A stretch of 64,000 nt of DNA, taken from positions 310,001 through 374,000 of the forward strand of contig NZ_JPRF03000021.1 of NCBI RefSeq assembly GCF_001188955.3. The letters run 5' to 3'. Below the pieces are notes generated by a model, which was not told the DNA's origin, ran no database searches, and saw nothing but the letters and a program-made list of their open reading frames with translations. A program made the position numbers and the translations under genes. Origin of the DNA: Kitasatospora aureofaciens. Lineage in GTDB: Bacteria; Actinomycetota; Actinomycetes; Streptomycetales; Streptomycetaceae. This document shows, one piece after another, positions 51,874 to 60,435 of the stretch; the first letter of the stretch is position 1, and each line of letters starts with the position of its first letter.

Positions 51874-53457
51874 TCAGACGGTGAACCGGTCGGGGTGGGC
51901 GGCCTCCCAGTCGCGCGCCCAGGAAGCGGGAGGGTCATGGAGCAGCTGCCCCGGTTCCAGCCAGAGATGGAGGTCCGCGTAGGAGCGGATGGTCTGCGGG
52001 TCGATGCGGCGCTGGAGCATGTGCGGGCGCAGCTGCGAGGGGTCGTCGACTCCCATCGCGGCCATGATCTGCAGGGCGCTCCTGACGGTGGCCTCCTGGT
52101 AGCGCCGCACCCGCTGGGACTTGTCCCCCACGTGCAGGGCGCGGGCCCGGCGCGGGTCCTGGGTCGCCACGCCGACCGGGCAGGTGTTGGTGTGGCAGCG
52201 CTGGGCCTGGATGCAGCCGACGGCGAACATCATGGCCCGGGCGGCGTTGGTGTAGTCGGCTCCCTGGATCAACCGCTTCACCAGGTCGCTGCCGGTGGCC
52301 ACCTTGCCACTGGCGCCGATCCGGATCCGGTCCCGGAGACCGGTGCCGACCAGCGCGTTGTGCACCGTCATCAGTCCCTCGGTGAGCGGCATTCCGACGT
52401 GGTCGGCGAACTCCAGCGGGGCGGCGCCGGTCCCGCCCTCCGCTCCGTCGACGATGACGAAGTCCGGCGTCACCCCCTCCTCCAGCATGGCCTTGCAGAC
52501 CGCGAGGAACTGGCGGCGCGAGCCGACGCAGAGCTTGAACCCGGTCGGCTTGCCGCCCGCCAGCCCGCGCATCCGGCCGATGAAGCGGACCAGTTCGCGC
52601 GGCGTGGAGAACACCCGGTGGTAGGGCGGGGAGACCACGGTCCTCCCCTGCGGGACGCCGCGCACCCGCGCGATCCGGGCGTCGACCTTGGATCCGGGCA
52701 GCACGCCGCCGATGCCGGGTTTGGCGCCCTGGCTGAGCTTCAGTGAGACGCACTTGACCTGCGGGTGCGCCGCCTTCTCGGCGAACTGGCCGGGGTCGAA
52801 GTCTCCGTCCTCGGTGCGGCAGCCGAAGTAGCCGGTGCCGATCTCCCACACCAGGTCTCCGCCGGGCCGCAGGTGGTACTCGGACAGCCCGCCCTCACCG
52901 GTGTCATGGGCGAAACCGCCCAGCGCCGCACCGGTGTTCAGGGCCAGCACCGCGTTGGCCGACAGCGAGCCGAAGCTCATCGCGGACACGTTGAGCAGTG
53001 CCATCGCGTACGGCTGGGAGCAGTCGGGACCGCCGACCCGCACCCTGGGCAGGTGCTGCGGCACCGCGACGGGGGCCATCGACGGCACCAGGAACTCGCG
53101 CCCGCTCTCGTACAGGTCCAGCTCCGTGCCGAACGGCTCCTCCGCGTCCGTTCCCTTGGCCCGCTCGTAGACGATGCTGCGGGTGTCGCGGTCGTAGGGG
53201 CGCCCGTCGACGTTGCGTTCGACGAAGTACTGCTGCACCTCGGGTCGGATGCCCTCCAGCGCGAACCGCAGACGCCCGATGACCGGGTAGTTCCGCAGGA
53301 TCGAGTGCCGGGTCTGCAGCAGGTCCTTCGACGCCAGCACCGTCACCACCAGCAAGGGGACGGCCGCACACCACCACCACGGGGACCCGAAAGCGGCCGC
53401 GGCCGTGGCGGCGGCCGCCCCACCGACCGGCCCGGCAACCCACAGGAATCTCAGCAC
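51874..53457 (-). CDS. Membrane-anchored glutamate-synthase-like FMN protein
   Basis: A 527-residue protein homologous to the FMN/3Fe-4S synthase domain of GltB. Two N-terminal membrane helices (about residues 2-22 and 26-43) anchor it. The FMN barrel includes MALLNVSAMSFGSLSANAVL, GGLSEYHLRPGGDLVWEIGT, FVIVDGAEGGTGAAP (about 320) and IGASGKVATGSDLVKRL. The 3Fe-4S cysteines are CIQAQRCHTNTCPVG (about 424-438; spacing C-x5-C-x4-C). Unlike GltB it lacks the glutamine amidotransferase domain. Stand-alone members are uncharacterised. It heads an operon with the poxB-like gene. Confidence 0.92.
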   Translation of the reverse strand: MLRFLWVAGPVGGAAAATAAAAFGSPWWWCAAVPLLVVTVLASKDLLQTRHSILRNYPVIGRLRFALEGIRPEVQQYFVERNVDGRPYDRDTRSIVYERAKGTDAEEPFGTELDLYESGREFLVPSMAPVAVPQHLPRVRVGGPDCSQPYAMALLNVSAMSFGSLSANAVLALNTGAALGGFAHDTGEGGLSEYHLRPGGDLVWEIGTGYFGCRTEDGDFDPGQFAEKAAHPQVKCVSLKLSQGAKPGIGGVLPGSKVDARIARVRGVPQGRTVVSPPYHRVFSTPRELVRFIGRMRGLAGGKPTGFKLCVGSRRQFLAVCKAMLEEGVTPDFVIVDGAEGGTGAAPLEFADHVGMPLTEGLMTVHNALVGTGLRDRIRIGASGKVATGSDLVKRLIQGADYTNAARAMMFAVGCIQAQRCHTNTCPVGVATQDPRRARALHVGDKSQRVRRYQEATVRSALQIMAAMGVDDPSQLRPHMLQRRIDPQTIRSYADLHLWLEPGQLLHDPPASWARDWEAAHPDRFTV

Positions 53458-53813
53458 AGCAGCCGTCTAACCCCGAACGGCGCAGATAGTCAGGCGAGTT
53501 GCTCGGCCAGTAGCCGATCCAGTCCAGGCCCGCATGCCGAGCCGCCCCTGCTCCAGCCGGATACCAGTCGATGCTGACCGCGGCCAGCTGCGCCACCTCC
53601 TGCCGCACTGGGCCCGTGGGCACCGCCCCGACCACACGCACGGGTTCCTCCACCACGGCCGGCACTGTAGCGGGAGATCACGAAGGAGAGCCGGCGTTCG
53701 GCGTCGGCCGCCTACCTGCACCGCGCCGGGGAGCCGATCCGCTCGGGGGAGTGAGACGGGCAGGGATCGACGTGACGCTTCCTCAGATGCGCCCGACCTG
53801 CCAAGATCCGCTG
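53458..53813. other. Intergenic region
   Basis: No supported gene. The CAAGAT at 53802-53807, 6 bases before the GTG start of the next gene, is a possible leaderless -10 box; the same motif at the same spacing precedes the marR gene at 57417. Confidence 0.45.
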
Positions 53814-54293
53814 GTGAAACACGTGACTTACCGTCTCCAGCCGGCACAGATTCGTCGCCAGTGGATCTTCTCGGCGCTCTTCCTGGCCCAGGGTGCTTAC
53901 CTTCTGTACCGCGGTTCGCTCGTCCCGGTGGACGTCCGGACTGCCGCCGCCATGGCTTTCGGTGTTCTCCTGATCGTCGGTGGACTCCTCCAGGTGAGGG
54001 GCGCCTTCAGTAGCGTGAGCTTCGACGAGCGTGAGATCTGGTGGACCGGGGCGTTGGGCTCCCGCAAGCGGTTCGCCTGGGCGGACATCACCAACGTCGA
54101 GGTCGGGAAGAACCGTAACCGCCCCGATTCCGGGGACGTCGTGCGGGTCACCCACCGGGAGCACGGTGACTCCAAGCTGCCGGCGGTGATCGGCATGCCG
54201 GGCGCCTGGCGCGACCCGGACTTCGAGACCAAGGCGGCTCACGTCATCGCCACCTGGCGTGCGGCGACGGCGATGCCCGAGCCCGCGGCGTAG
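53814..54293 (+). CDS. PH-domain membrane protein of unknown function
   Basis: A 159-residue protein with two membrane helices (about residues 19-35 and 43-60) followed by a bacterial PH-like beta domain: GAFSSVSFDEREIWWTGALG, RKRFAWADITNVEVGKNRN and DPDFETKAAHVIATWR. Related proteins are widespread in Streptomyces and unassigned. GTG 53814 is chosen for the leaderless-type CAAGAT spacing; ATG 53787 would add nine residues. Confidence 0.75.
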   Translation: MKHVTYRLQPAQIRRQWIFSALFLAQGAYLLYRGSLVPVDVRTAAAMAFGVLLIVGGLLQVRGAFSSVSFDEREIWWTGALGSRKRFAWADITNVEVGKNRNRPDSGDVVRVTHREHGDSKLPAVIGMPGAWRDPDFETKAAHVIATWRAATAMPEPAA

Positions 54294-54299
54294 TCGGGC

Positions 54300-54786
54300 A
54301 TGTGCGGCCCCGGGGACGGGAGGTACGAGCCCAACGTCTACACGGCCGCCGAACCGTACGACCTGACGTCCGGCCGCTACCTCAACCTGCACCAGTGCAT
54401 GTTCTGGAGCGACTTCGACCTCGACCACCTCACCACGGCGGTGGGCACCACCGACGTCAAGTTCGTCGCCGGCACCGACGTCTCCGACACCCGTGACACC
54501 GCGGTCAGCTGCGGCGGCGGGGGCACCGACCACCCCATCCCCCTGCTGTCGAGCGTCACGCCCCTGGACCTGACCGCCGGGCGGTACCTGAACCTGCACC
54601 AGTGCATGTACTACTTCGACGGCTACCGCGACCACCTCACGACCTTCGGCCCGAGCGGGGACGGGCGGTTCAACGCCGGGACGAACATCTCCAACACCCC
54701 TGACACCAAGCCCTCCTGCGGCCGGGCGACGGGCGGTACCAGTTCGTCCCGATCCTCTCCGGCGTCAAGGCCCTCCTCATCCACTG
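54300..54786 (+). pseudogene. Tandem-repeat secreted-protein remnant, frameshifted
   Basis: Starting at an ATG just after the upstream stop, the frame holds two copies of a 57-residue repeat: EPYDLTSGRYLNLHQCMFW, DHLTTAVGT, FVAGTDVSDTRDTAVSC and TPLDLTAGRYLNLHQCMYY, DHLTTFGPS, FNAGTNISNTPDTKPSC. A one-base deletion near 54722 then shifts the frame; the other frame reads PGDGRYQFVPILSGVKALLI and a stop. The spacing of Cys and the D-x-T/S-AGRYLNLHQC block suggest an extracytoplasmic disulfide-bonded protein, but no signal peptide remains, so the start is probably lost too. Family not recognised. Confidence 0.6.
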
Positions 54787-55028
54787 AGGCCCGCCGCCTC
54801 CACCACGCACGGGAAGTCGGCCCCGCCGGCTTCCCGTGCAGCTTCGCCCTTGCCGGGCGTCCTGTCCGCGAAGATCTCGGTCATCTCAGTGGCCTTCGCG
54901 AGCGCCAGCTGGGCCGGGCCACCGTCATCGATGTCCTTGAGCACCACCCGGTAGTCCCCGATCAGGGCCTCGACCAGCTCCTGCTGGCGAAGGCGGATCT
55001 CCTCCAGCTCCGCCTTCGCCTTCTTCAC
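54777..55028 (-). CDS. Small coiled-coil protein, hypothetical
   Basis: An 83-residue frame from GTG 55028, VKKAKAELEEIRLRQQELVE onward, strongly helical with heptad-like spacing, then RVVLKDIDDGGPAQLALAKA and a Gly/Pro-rich tail. Coding bias is normal in the first 60 codons. No ribosome site is visible, so it may be the end of a larger lost gene. Confidence 0.4.
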   Translation of the reverse strand: MKKAKAELEEIRLRQQELVEALIGDYRVVLKDIDDGGPAQLALAKATEMTEIFADRTPGKGEAAREAGGADFPCVVEAAGLSG

Positions 55029-55245
55029 AGCTGAGGACAGTAGTGCCCGCAGCCGCGTACCCGCCCGGCCAGGGGCTCACTTCGACCGTACCCCTACCGG
55101 TGGTACCACGCCTCTACGTCATGCTCGGCGGGGTTACAGAAGGTCACGTCGGCCAGAGAGCGCCACTTGTCACTTCGCCGTGGCTTCCCGAGCGGCAGGG
55201 CCGTCAAGGTTGACCCGCCTGAGCGTCTCAGTGGCGAGCCGAACC

Positions 55246-55770
55246 TCAACTCTTGACGGCCTCCGCGATCTGCAGGGCGGCCTGGGCGGGCGTGAGGTGC
55301 GTGGTGTCGACGACCTCGGCCTCGCCATGTAGCCACGTGCGGGCTGCCTCGGCGTAGGGCTCAAGGTACTTGAGACGAAACCAGGAGTTGGGACCGACGA
55401 CAGTGTCGCCCGCGATGCGCCCGCGGAGGGTCTCCTGGTCTGCGTGAATGACGAAGTGCCGTACCGGAATGGCATGTTCGGCGAGACCCGAGCTGATCTC
55501 GCGCCAGTACGACTCGACCAGGACAGTCATGGGCATCACCAGAGTACCGCCGGTGTAGTCGAGTACGCGGCGGGCGGTCTCGACTACGAGTGATCGCCAT
55601 GGCGGCCAGTGCTGGAAGTTGTCCGTCGCGGGCAGCCCTGGCGTGATGTCCATGAGTGTCTCGCCCACCTTCTCGGCGTCGAACACCCGTGAATCCGGGA
55701 TCAACTGCTGCACAAGTGCACTGGTCGTCGTCTTGCCCGCGCCGTGGGTGCCGTTGAGCCATACGATCAT
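55246..55770 (-). CDS. P-loop nucleotide kinase, TmrB-like
   Basis: A 174-residue cytosolic P-loop protein. The Walker A motif NGTHGAGKTTTSALVQQL is at about residues 6-23, followed by LMDITPGLPATDNFQHWPPW, VLVESYWREISSGL and the catalytic-type RLKYLEPYAEAARTWL. It resembles the TmrB family; TmrB itself gives tunicamycin resistance in Bacillus, but similar proteins in Streptomyces are mostly unassigned ATP-binding kinases. ATG 55770 (MIVWLNG) is the family-like start; ATG 55779 is an alternative. Confidence 0.88.
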   Translation of the reverse strand: MIVWLNGTHGAGKTTTSALVQQLIPDSRVFDAEKVGETLMDITPGLPATDNFQHWPPWRSLVVETARRVLDYTGGTLVMPMTVLVESYWREISSGLAEHAIPVRHFVIHADQETLRGRIAGDTVVGPNSWFRLKYLEPYAEAARTWLHGEAEVVDTTHLTPAQAALQIAEAVKS

Positions 55771-56141
55771 GAGACCCAACGCTAGCGTTGTGCGCGGCCG
55801 CGGGAACGGGCACGGCAGAAATCCGGTACGACTTCGACGTCGAGCACCCGGGCGAGCCTACGGTCGGCTCCCACGCCTTCAAGATCATCTCACTGCCCCT
55901 TCCGGGCTCACCTTGGCTGGACCCCAGGTCGATCCGCACCGGCAGCAGCCGCTCGCCCGCGCCGATCCCGGCGCCCCACTGACGGGGCCGCTGCTCGGCG
56001 GCGGCGAGGGGGGCTTCGAGCTTGCGCGGCAGGGTGTCTTGCCGGACCAGCCGCAGCCATCCGTGATCAGGCCCTGCGGATCGGGGAGGTGGATGCGCGG
56101 TCCGCGGCGTGTGTCCTCGCGACGGTCAGGATGGCGGCGGC
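55771..56141. other. Intergenic stretch, possible debris
   Basis: No supported gene. A minus-strand stretch GERLLPVRIDLGSSQGEP (near 55905-55960) has coding-like bias but no family could be named. Confidence 0.35.
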
Positions 56142-57335
56142 TCACGCCGGGGTGGCATCGGCCGACGCCGGATGGCGGCCGTACCAGTCGAGGCAGACGA
56201 CCAGGGCGTCGTCCAGGGCATCGTCGTCGCGGTGGCGGCCCAGCTCAGTCAGTACCGCTCGGGGGACTTCGGTGGCGGGCAGCAGTTGGGTGGCCAAGAT
56301 CGCCCTGGCCAGCGCTCGCTCGCCGTAAGGCTCGCCTGCTTTGGAGGTGACCGCGTGCACGCCATCGCTGACGAAGATCAGCCGGTCGCCTCGTTCGACC
56401 CGAATGCGCTGCGCCTCGTACGGGGTCTCGTCGGCGAGACCCAGCGGTAGCTGCGCCTCGAACGGAATGTGCTCGACCGCTCCGGCTCGGAGCCGGAGCA
56501 GCTGGGGCGAGCCCGCGTCGACGATCTCAACCAGGCCGGTGTCGAGGTGGAACTCGAGGAGCAGGACCGACACGTGGGCCTCGCCGCGGTACTGCCCGTA
56601 CACGGCCTGGTCGGCCAGGGCCGCTTGGTCGGCGATGCTGACGCCCGCTCGCCGGGCGTTGCGCAGGGAGTTGACGACCAGGTTGGTGAGCAGGGACGCC
56701 TCGATGCCCTCGCCCATGCCGTTGGTGATGGTCAGGGTCAGGTGGTCCTCGGTAGCCGACCAGTCGAAGTTGTCACCGCGGATCGCGTAGGCCGGTTCGA
56801 GCTGGGCACCGATCGCGTACTCGTCACGGGCACAGGCGCGGGCAGGCAGGAGCTGCCACTGCATCTCGGCGGCGAGAGTGAGTCGGTTCTTGCGGCGGGC
56901 CTGGAGATAGAGGTCGGTGTCGCGTTCCGCGACGATGATGTGGTAGCCGAGCATTTCGGCGATTTCCCACAATTCGTCCTGCACGGAGGGGGTGAGGGTG
57001 GAACTGTCGAGGCCGACGCTCAGGATGCCGAGACGGTCACCCCGGACGGTCACCGGCAGGTGCAGCAGACGTGTTCCCTCGAAGGCGCCCGGCTCCGCGA
57101 AGGGCTCCTGCGAGCCGAAAGCGCGGCCCGGAGCACTGGTGTGTACTGGGAGCGGTCGTTCGGTGTGGGGCAGTTCCGTGACCGGCTGCAGCACGGTCAG
57201 GCTGTAGTCGGCCAGAAGCAGCTCAACCTGGTGTGCACGGTAGAGGTTGGTGAGGCTGGCACGGATGGTGTCCAGCAGGGCGTAGGGTGCGGCGACGCGC
57301 AATGCGCGTTCTACCGCCGACAGGTTGGCCGCCAA
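56142..57335 (-). CDS. GAF-SpoIIE-type phosphatase-like protein with altered metal ligand
   Basis: A 397-residue protein: an N-terminal GAF-like domain (about 15-150, LLDTIRASLTNLYRAHQVEL and LLHLPVTVRGDRLGILSVGL) and a C-terminal SpoIIE/PP2C domain (about 185-397). The first metal-binding Asp is in AIRGDNFDWSATED (about 206). The usual D-x-MG-x-G loop reads LTITNGMGEGIEASLLTN (about 222-239), with Asn instead of the metal-binding Asp. The C-terminal Asp is in DDDALDDALVVCLDW. This substitution may reduce or abolish phosphatase activity, or be a subfamily trait. Divergent marR gene is 81 bases away. Confidence 0.88.
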   Translation of the reverse strand: MAANLSAVERALRVAAPYALLDTIRASLTNLYRAHQVELLLADYSLTVLQPVTELPHTERPLPVHTSAPGRAFGSQEPFAEPGAFEGTRLLHLPVTVRGDRLGILSVGLDSSTLTPSVQDELWEIAEMLGYHIIVAERDTDLYLQARRKNRLTLAAEMQWQLLPARACARDEYAIGAQLEPAYAIRGDNFDWSATEDHLTLTITNGMGEGIEASLLTNLVVNSLRNARRAGVSIADQAALADQAVYGQYRGEAHVSVLLLEFHLDTGLVEIVDAGSPQLLRLRAGAVEHIPFEAQLPLGLADETPYEAQRIRVERGDRLIFVSDGVHAVTSKAGEPYGERALARAILATQLLPATEVPRAVLTELGRHRDDDALDDALVVCLDWYGRHPASADATPA

Positions 57336-57392
57336 TCAGTTCGCCCTCTCGTTCGACCGCCGACCGTTCCGTTGGCGATGTGTCTTGTGTGG

Positions 57393-57406
57393 TGGCACGG
57401 GTGCCA
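57393..57406. promoter_or_regulatory. Palindrome before the marR gene
   Basis: Perfect TGGCAC-GG-GTGCCA, overlapping the CAAGAT box (57405-57410) that ends 6 bases before the ATG at 57417; a likely autoregulatory MarR site. Confidence 0.55.
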
Positions 57407-57416
57407 AGATGGCCCC

Positions 57417-57977
57417 ATGGACACAGTCTCCCCCCTGCCGGGCCGCCCAGACGCCGCGGCCATCGCGTCGTCCGTGGTGGAACTGCTGGAGGTGCTATGG
57501 GGCGGTGGCCGCGACCTGGTCGCCGCGCCGGTCTCGGTGTCACAGTTGCGGGTGCTCTACGTGTTGGAGGCCAGTGACGGAATCAACCTGCGCACCCTCA
57601 CGCAGGCCCTGGACACCCGGCCCTCTTCCGCCAGTCGGCTCTGCGATCGGCTGGAAGCGATCGGTCTGGTGCAGCGCAACCCGAGTGCGGCCAGTCGACG
57701 GGAGCTCGAACTCCACCTCACAGCCTCCGGTCGCGCGTTTCTCGCCGGTCTGCGGGCGGACCGGGAGCAGTCCCTGGAGCGGGTCCTCGAAGCCATGCCC
57801 GACGCGGACCGCCGCGCGCTGATGTCTGGGCTGACATCCTTCCGCGCAGCGGCCATGGGCATCACGGCGCAGCGAACCACCTCAGCGGGCTCGCACGGGG
57901 TACCGGGCGTGGAGCCGGTCGCGGATGCGTCCGGACACGACGTCGTACGGGGTGTCGGACCCGCACGTAGCGCCTGA
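57417..57977 (+). CDS. MarR-family transcriptional regulator
   Basis: A 186-residue regulator with the winged helix at about residues 40-115: VSVSQLRVLYVLEASDGINL, TQALDTRPSSASRLCDRLEA and IGLVQRNPSAASRRELELHL. The C-terminal 25 residues are beyond the usual fold. No ribosome site; probably leaderless with CAAGAT at 57405-57410. It diverges from the GAF-SpoIIE gene, so the pair may be co-regulated. Confidence 0.9.
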   Translation: MDTVSPLPGRPDAAAIASSVVELLEVLWGGGRDLVAAPVSVSQLRVLYVLEASDGINLRTLTQALDTRPSSASRLCDRLEAIGLVQRNPSAASRRELELHLTASGRAFLAGLRADREQSLERVLEAMPDADRRALMSGLTSFRAAAMGITAQRTTSAGSHGVPGVEPVADASGHDVVRGVGPARSA

Positions 57978-58152
57978 ACCGGGGCGTTCGCACGGCCGGC
58001 CCCGCTCGGGCCACCCTGCTCACGAAGCAGCAGCGGATCATTGCTGAGCGGCGATTGTTGTCGAAGCGCAACTATTGCCTCTAGGGTGGGCCATATGCCG
58101 CACTTTGCGGTCCCGGGCCGCTCTGCGCACCGCCCGGTGAAGGGAGGCCGTT

Positions 58153-58557
58153 GTGGCCGAACGACCCCGCACGGCGCCGGGCTGCTTGACGGTCGACGTA
58201 ACGATCGGCACGGATGTCGCCAAAATCGAACTGTCGGGCGAGGTGGATCTGGACACCCTTCCGCAGTTCGAGGAAGCGGTCCGTCACGTACTGCTCGCGC
58301 ACGCCCGGATCGTCATCGTGGACGCGAAGAACCTCACGTTCTGCGACTGCGCAAGTCTCGGCGGTCTGCTCCGGGCGAAGAAGCGCATCACGGAAGCACC
58401 CGCCACTTTCCATCTCGCCGACCCGTCACACGCTCTGCTACGTCTCGCCGATCTCACCCGTACTCGCGGTGCCCTTGGCCTTTCGCCGCAGCTACCGACG
58501 GCCCGCACCAAGCCCGCTCCCCTCAACGACGGTGAACCCGTAGGCGTCGCCCCCTGA
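58153..58557 (+). CDS. STAS-domain anti-anti-sigma factor
   Basis: A 134-residue STAS protein with the family pattern GTDVAKIELSGEVDLDTLPQ, HVLLAHARIVIVDAKNLTFC and the phospho-acceptor Ser in DCASLGGLL (about 78). Such proteins bind an anti-sigma kinase when unphosphorylated and are dephosphorylated by SpoIIE-type phosphatases; two SpoIIE-like genes are in the window but neither is adjacent. GTG 58153 follows AGGGAGG. The Pro-rich C-terminal 20 residues extend beyond the domain. Confidence 0.9.
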   Translation: MAERPRTAPGCLTVDVTIGTDVAKIELSGEVDLDTLPQFEEAVRHVLLAHARIVIVDAKNLTFCDCASLGGLLRAKKRITEAPATFHLADPSHALLRLADLTRTRGALGLSPQLPTARTKPAPLNDGEPVGVAP

Positions 58558-58630
58558 CCACGTTGAGGGGCCCGGGGCGGGGATCGGGTGCCCGCCGAAG
58601 GACCGCCGAACCTCCGCCGGCCGGGGGAGG

Positions 58631-58657
58631 GGCCCGCCGGGCCGGCCCCGGCGGGCC
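58631..58657. terminator. GC-rich hairpin
   Basis: Perfect 11-base stem GGCCCGCCGGG / CCCGGCGGGCC with loop CCGGC, 73 bases after the STAS gene. Confidence 0.6.
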
Positions 58658-58680
58658 GTATCAGCGCAACCCGGGAAGAT

Positions 58681-58720
58681 GGCCGGGCCCCTCACGCTCG
58701 TCGACGTGAGGGGCCCGGCC
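58681..58720. terminator. Long perfect hairpin
   Basis: Perfect 16-base stem GGCCGGGCCCCTCACG / CGTGAGGGGCCCGGCC with loop CTCGTCGA. Possible terminator in either direction or structured RNA element; no adjacent gene on the right explains it. Confidence 0.6.
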
Positions 58721-59339
58721 GTCAGCGTACGCCCGCAACCTTCCGCCCTTGCCGGCCGGGACCGCATCGAACCGGAGACCAGCGTGGACGCCACGACCAC
58801 CGACGCCGTCGACCTCCCCGGCCCGCGAAAGGACCGGACGCTGCGCCTGGCGGCCGCGTTGCGTCGGTCAGGTGTGGTGGCGGTCTCAAGGGCGGTCGGC
58901 TGGTGTTGACTCGGCGTGGTGGTGGTGGCCGGACCGGTGACGGGGCGGGGAACCTGTCCAGTGAGTGCGCTCACACGTGAATGCGGTGCACGACGGCGAA
59001 TAGTGGTGTCCGTTTTGTTCTATTTTGAGACCATTTGATCAGTGACTGAGGGGTGTTGGCGCAGGCCAGAAGGGCCGACGGGGATCGGGGGCCCGGAGCG
59101 GCCCGCCTCTCGGATCAGTGCCGGCTCACTTGGGCTACGACCGCGGATCGTAAGAAGGGGGTCTTGGCGAGCGCCGATCCGGTCTGGCACGTTGGCATTC
59201 GTCGTCAGCCACACCGGCTCCTGTCCCGCCGGTGAACGGCTTACTGCCGAGTCACGCCCCGTGACCGTCATGGCCCCTGTCCGGCCACGGTCCAGGACGG
59301 GACGCGACTCGGCCCAACCCGATTGAGGTCTTGCTCTAC

Positions 59340-59735
59340 ATGCCCGCTTTCAAGCTCCGTATGCGTACCTCCGCCGCGATCCTGGCCGGCGCCGCCGGTG
59401 TGACCGCCCTGGGTGCCGCCGTGGTCCCCGCCGTGGCCTCGGCCGCGGACGCCTCCCCGCAGGCCGTCGCCGCCCGGATCGTCCCCGCGGACCAGCTGGC
59501 CTCGTTCAGCCAGGTCGTGTCGCACGAGTCGGGATGGAACGTGACGGCGACGAACCCGAGCTCGGGTTCGTACGGGCTGGGCCAGGCGCTGCCGGCCTCC
59601 AAGATGGCCTCGGCGGGCGCGGACTGGAAGACCAACCCCGCCACCCAGATCAAGTGGACGCTGGACTACATGAACACCCGCTACGGCAGCCCCAACGCCG
59701 CCTGGGCGTTCTGGCAGAACCACCACTGGTACTGA
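59340..59735 (+). CDS. Secreted transglycosylase-like protein
   Basis: A 131-residue exported protein. Signal SAAILAGAAGVTALGAAVVP with cleavage near ASA-A (about residue 36). The mature part is a compact lytic-transglycosylase-like (goose-lysozyme/SLT) domain: catalytic Glu in VVSHESGWNVTATNPSSGSY, then GLGQALPASKMASAGADW and the NPATQIKWTLDYMNTRYGSP, AAWAFWQNHHWY end. These are the landmark blocks of small actinobacterial transglycosylase domain proteins, which cut the glycan backbone. ATG 59340 follows GAGG about 14 bases upstream. Hairpin terminator downstream. Confidence 0.9.
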   Translation: MPAFKLRMRTSAAILAGAAGVTALGAAVVPAVASAADASPQAVAARIVPADQLASFSQVVSHESGWNVTATNPSSGSYGLGQALPASKMASAGADWKTNPATQIKWTLDYMNTRYGSPNAAWAFWQNHHWY

Positions 59736-59790
59736 GCCGACCTCCGGCTCCCCCCGTGCCCCGGGGCCGGACAGGGGCCACCGAGGTGAC

Positions 59791-59836
59791 CACGAGGGCC
59801 TGTACCCGCGCGAACGTGCGGGCACAGGCCCTCGTG
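59791..59836 (+). terminator. Terminator of the transglycosylase gene
   Basis: Nineteen-base stem with one mismatch, CACGAGGGCCTGTACCCGC paired with GCGGGCACAGGCCCTCGTG, loop GCGAACGT. Confidence 0.85.
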
Positions 59837-59967
59837 CCGTTTCCCGGCGGTCGGCACGTCCACGAACTGACGACCGGATCCTCCGCCTCGTTCTTCCCGT
59901 CCAGGCACGGCCCGCCACTTGCCCTGCCGACCAGCCCGGGATCGGGCGGCAACTGCGGACCGTCACC

Positions 59968-60001
59968 GCCCAGGCCGGACCGTGGACGGTCCGGCCTGGG
60001 C
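59968..60001. terminator. Second hairpin before the toxin-antitoxin-like set
   Basis: Perfect 16-base stem GCCCAGGCCGGACCGT / ACGGTCCGGCCTGGGC with loop GG. Confidence 0.7.
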
Positions 60002-60153
60002 AGTTGGCCTTCGTGAAGCGGCTGGCGTCCTTGTTCGGCAAGGCGGCCGGTCGACCCGGCCTATGCCAAGCATGGGTACCCGGGTACCACCAGGAGCCTT
60101 CGACGGGGGACACTGGTACCGGTCCAGCTCGCACGAGACGCCCGGAGGACACG

Positions 60154-60435
60154 GTGAGCGCAGCGCCCCTGCACGGCCACCACGATGGCCGGCAGCCCAT
60201 CCCGCGTACCCAGGATGCTGTCGCCGCCGCTCTGCCGCCGGCGCAGCGGATGGAGTTCTACCGGGAGATGGGTGAGGCCGACGTCGAGACGATCGGCGGC
60301 GTGCTGAAGCGGTGGTGGCTGCGTGCGGAGCTGTACCGCGACCCGGAGGGCGACCGGATCCACGCTGCCGTCCAGGCCGGCACGGCCCCCGGTACCTCCG
60401 CGTCCGCGGTTCTGCGTCGGTTCGGGGCCGTGTGA
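60154..60435 (+). CDS. DUF6247-like protein, putative antitoxin
   Basis: A 93-residue protein with IPRTQDAVAAALPPAQRMEF, YREMGEADVETIGGVLKRWW, RAELYRDPEGDRIHAA, matching by pattern the DUF6247-type helical family found before small toxin-like genes in Streptomyces (family identification is by memory of the motif, not by search). GTG start 60154 behind GGAGG. It overlaps the following gene: the next GTG (60432) lies inside its stop. Confidence 0.6.
   Translation: MSAAPLHGHHDGRQPIPRTQDAVAAALPPAQRMEFYREMGEADVETIGGVLKRWWLRAELYRDPEGDRIHAAVQAGTAPGTSASAVLRRFGAV

Larger units (their letters stand above)
58558..59339. other. Gene-free region with strong hairpins
   Basis: About 780 bases without a supported gene. 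It holds two GC-rich perfect hairpins (listed) in the first 165 bases and an AT-rich patch around 59010-59040 (TTTTGTTCTATTTTGAGACC) unlike its surroundings. No riboswitch could be recognised. Confidence 0.5.
59736..60153. other. Intergenic region with two strong hairpins
   Basis: Nothing coding is seen in about 420 bases apart from the hairpins at 59791-59836 and 59968-60001. GGAGG at 60144-60148 is the ribosome site of the next gene. Confidence 0.5.

Noticed and set aside
59020..59339. Possible c-di-AMP (ydaO) riboswitch upstream of the transglycosylase gene
   Set aside because: Cell-wall hydrolase genes in streptomycetes can have this riboswitch, but I could not find its conserved purine-rich blocks and paired stems here.
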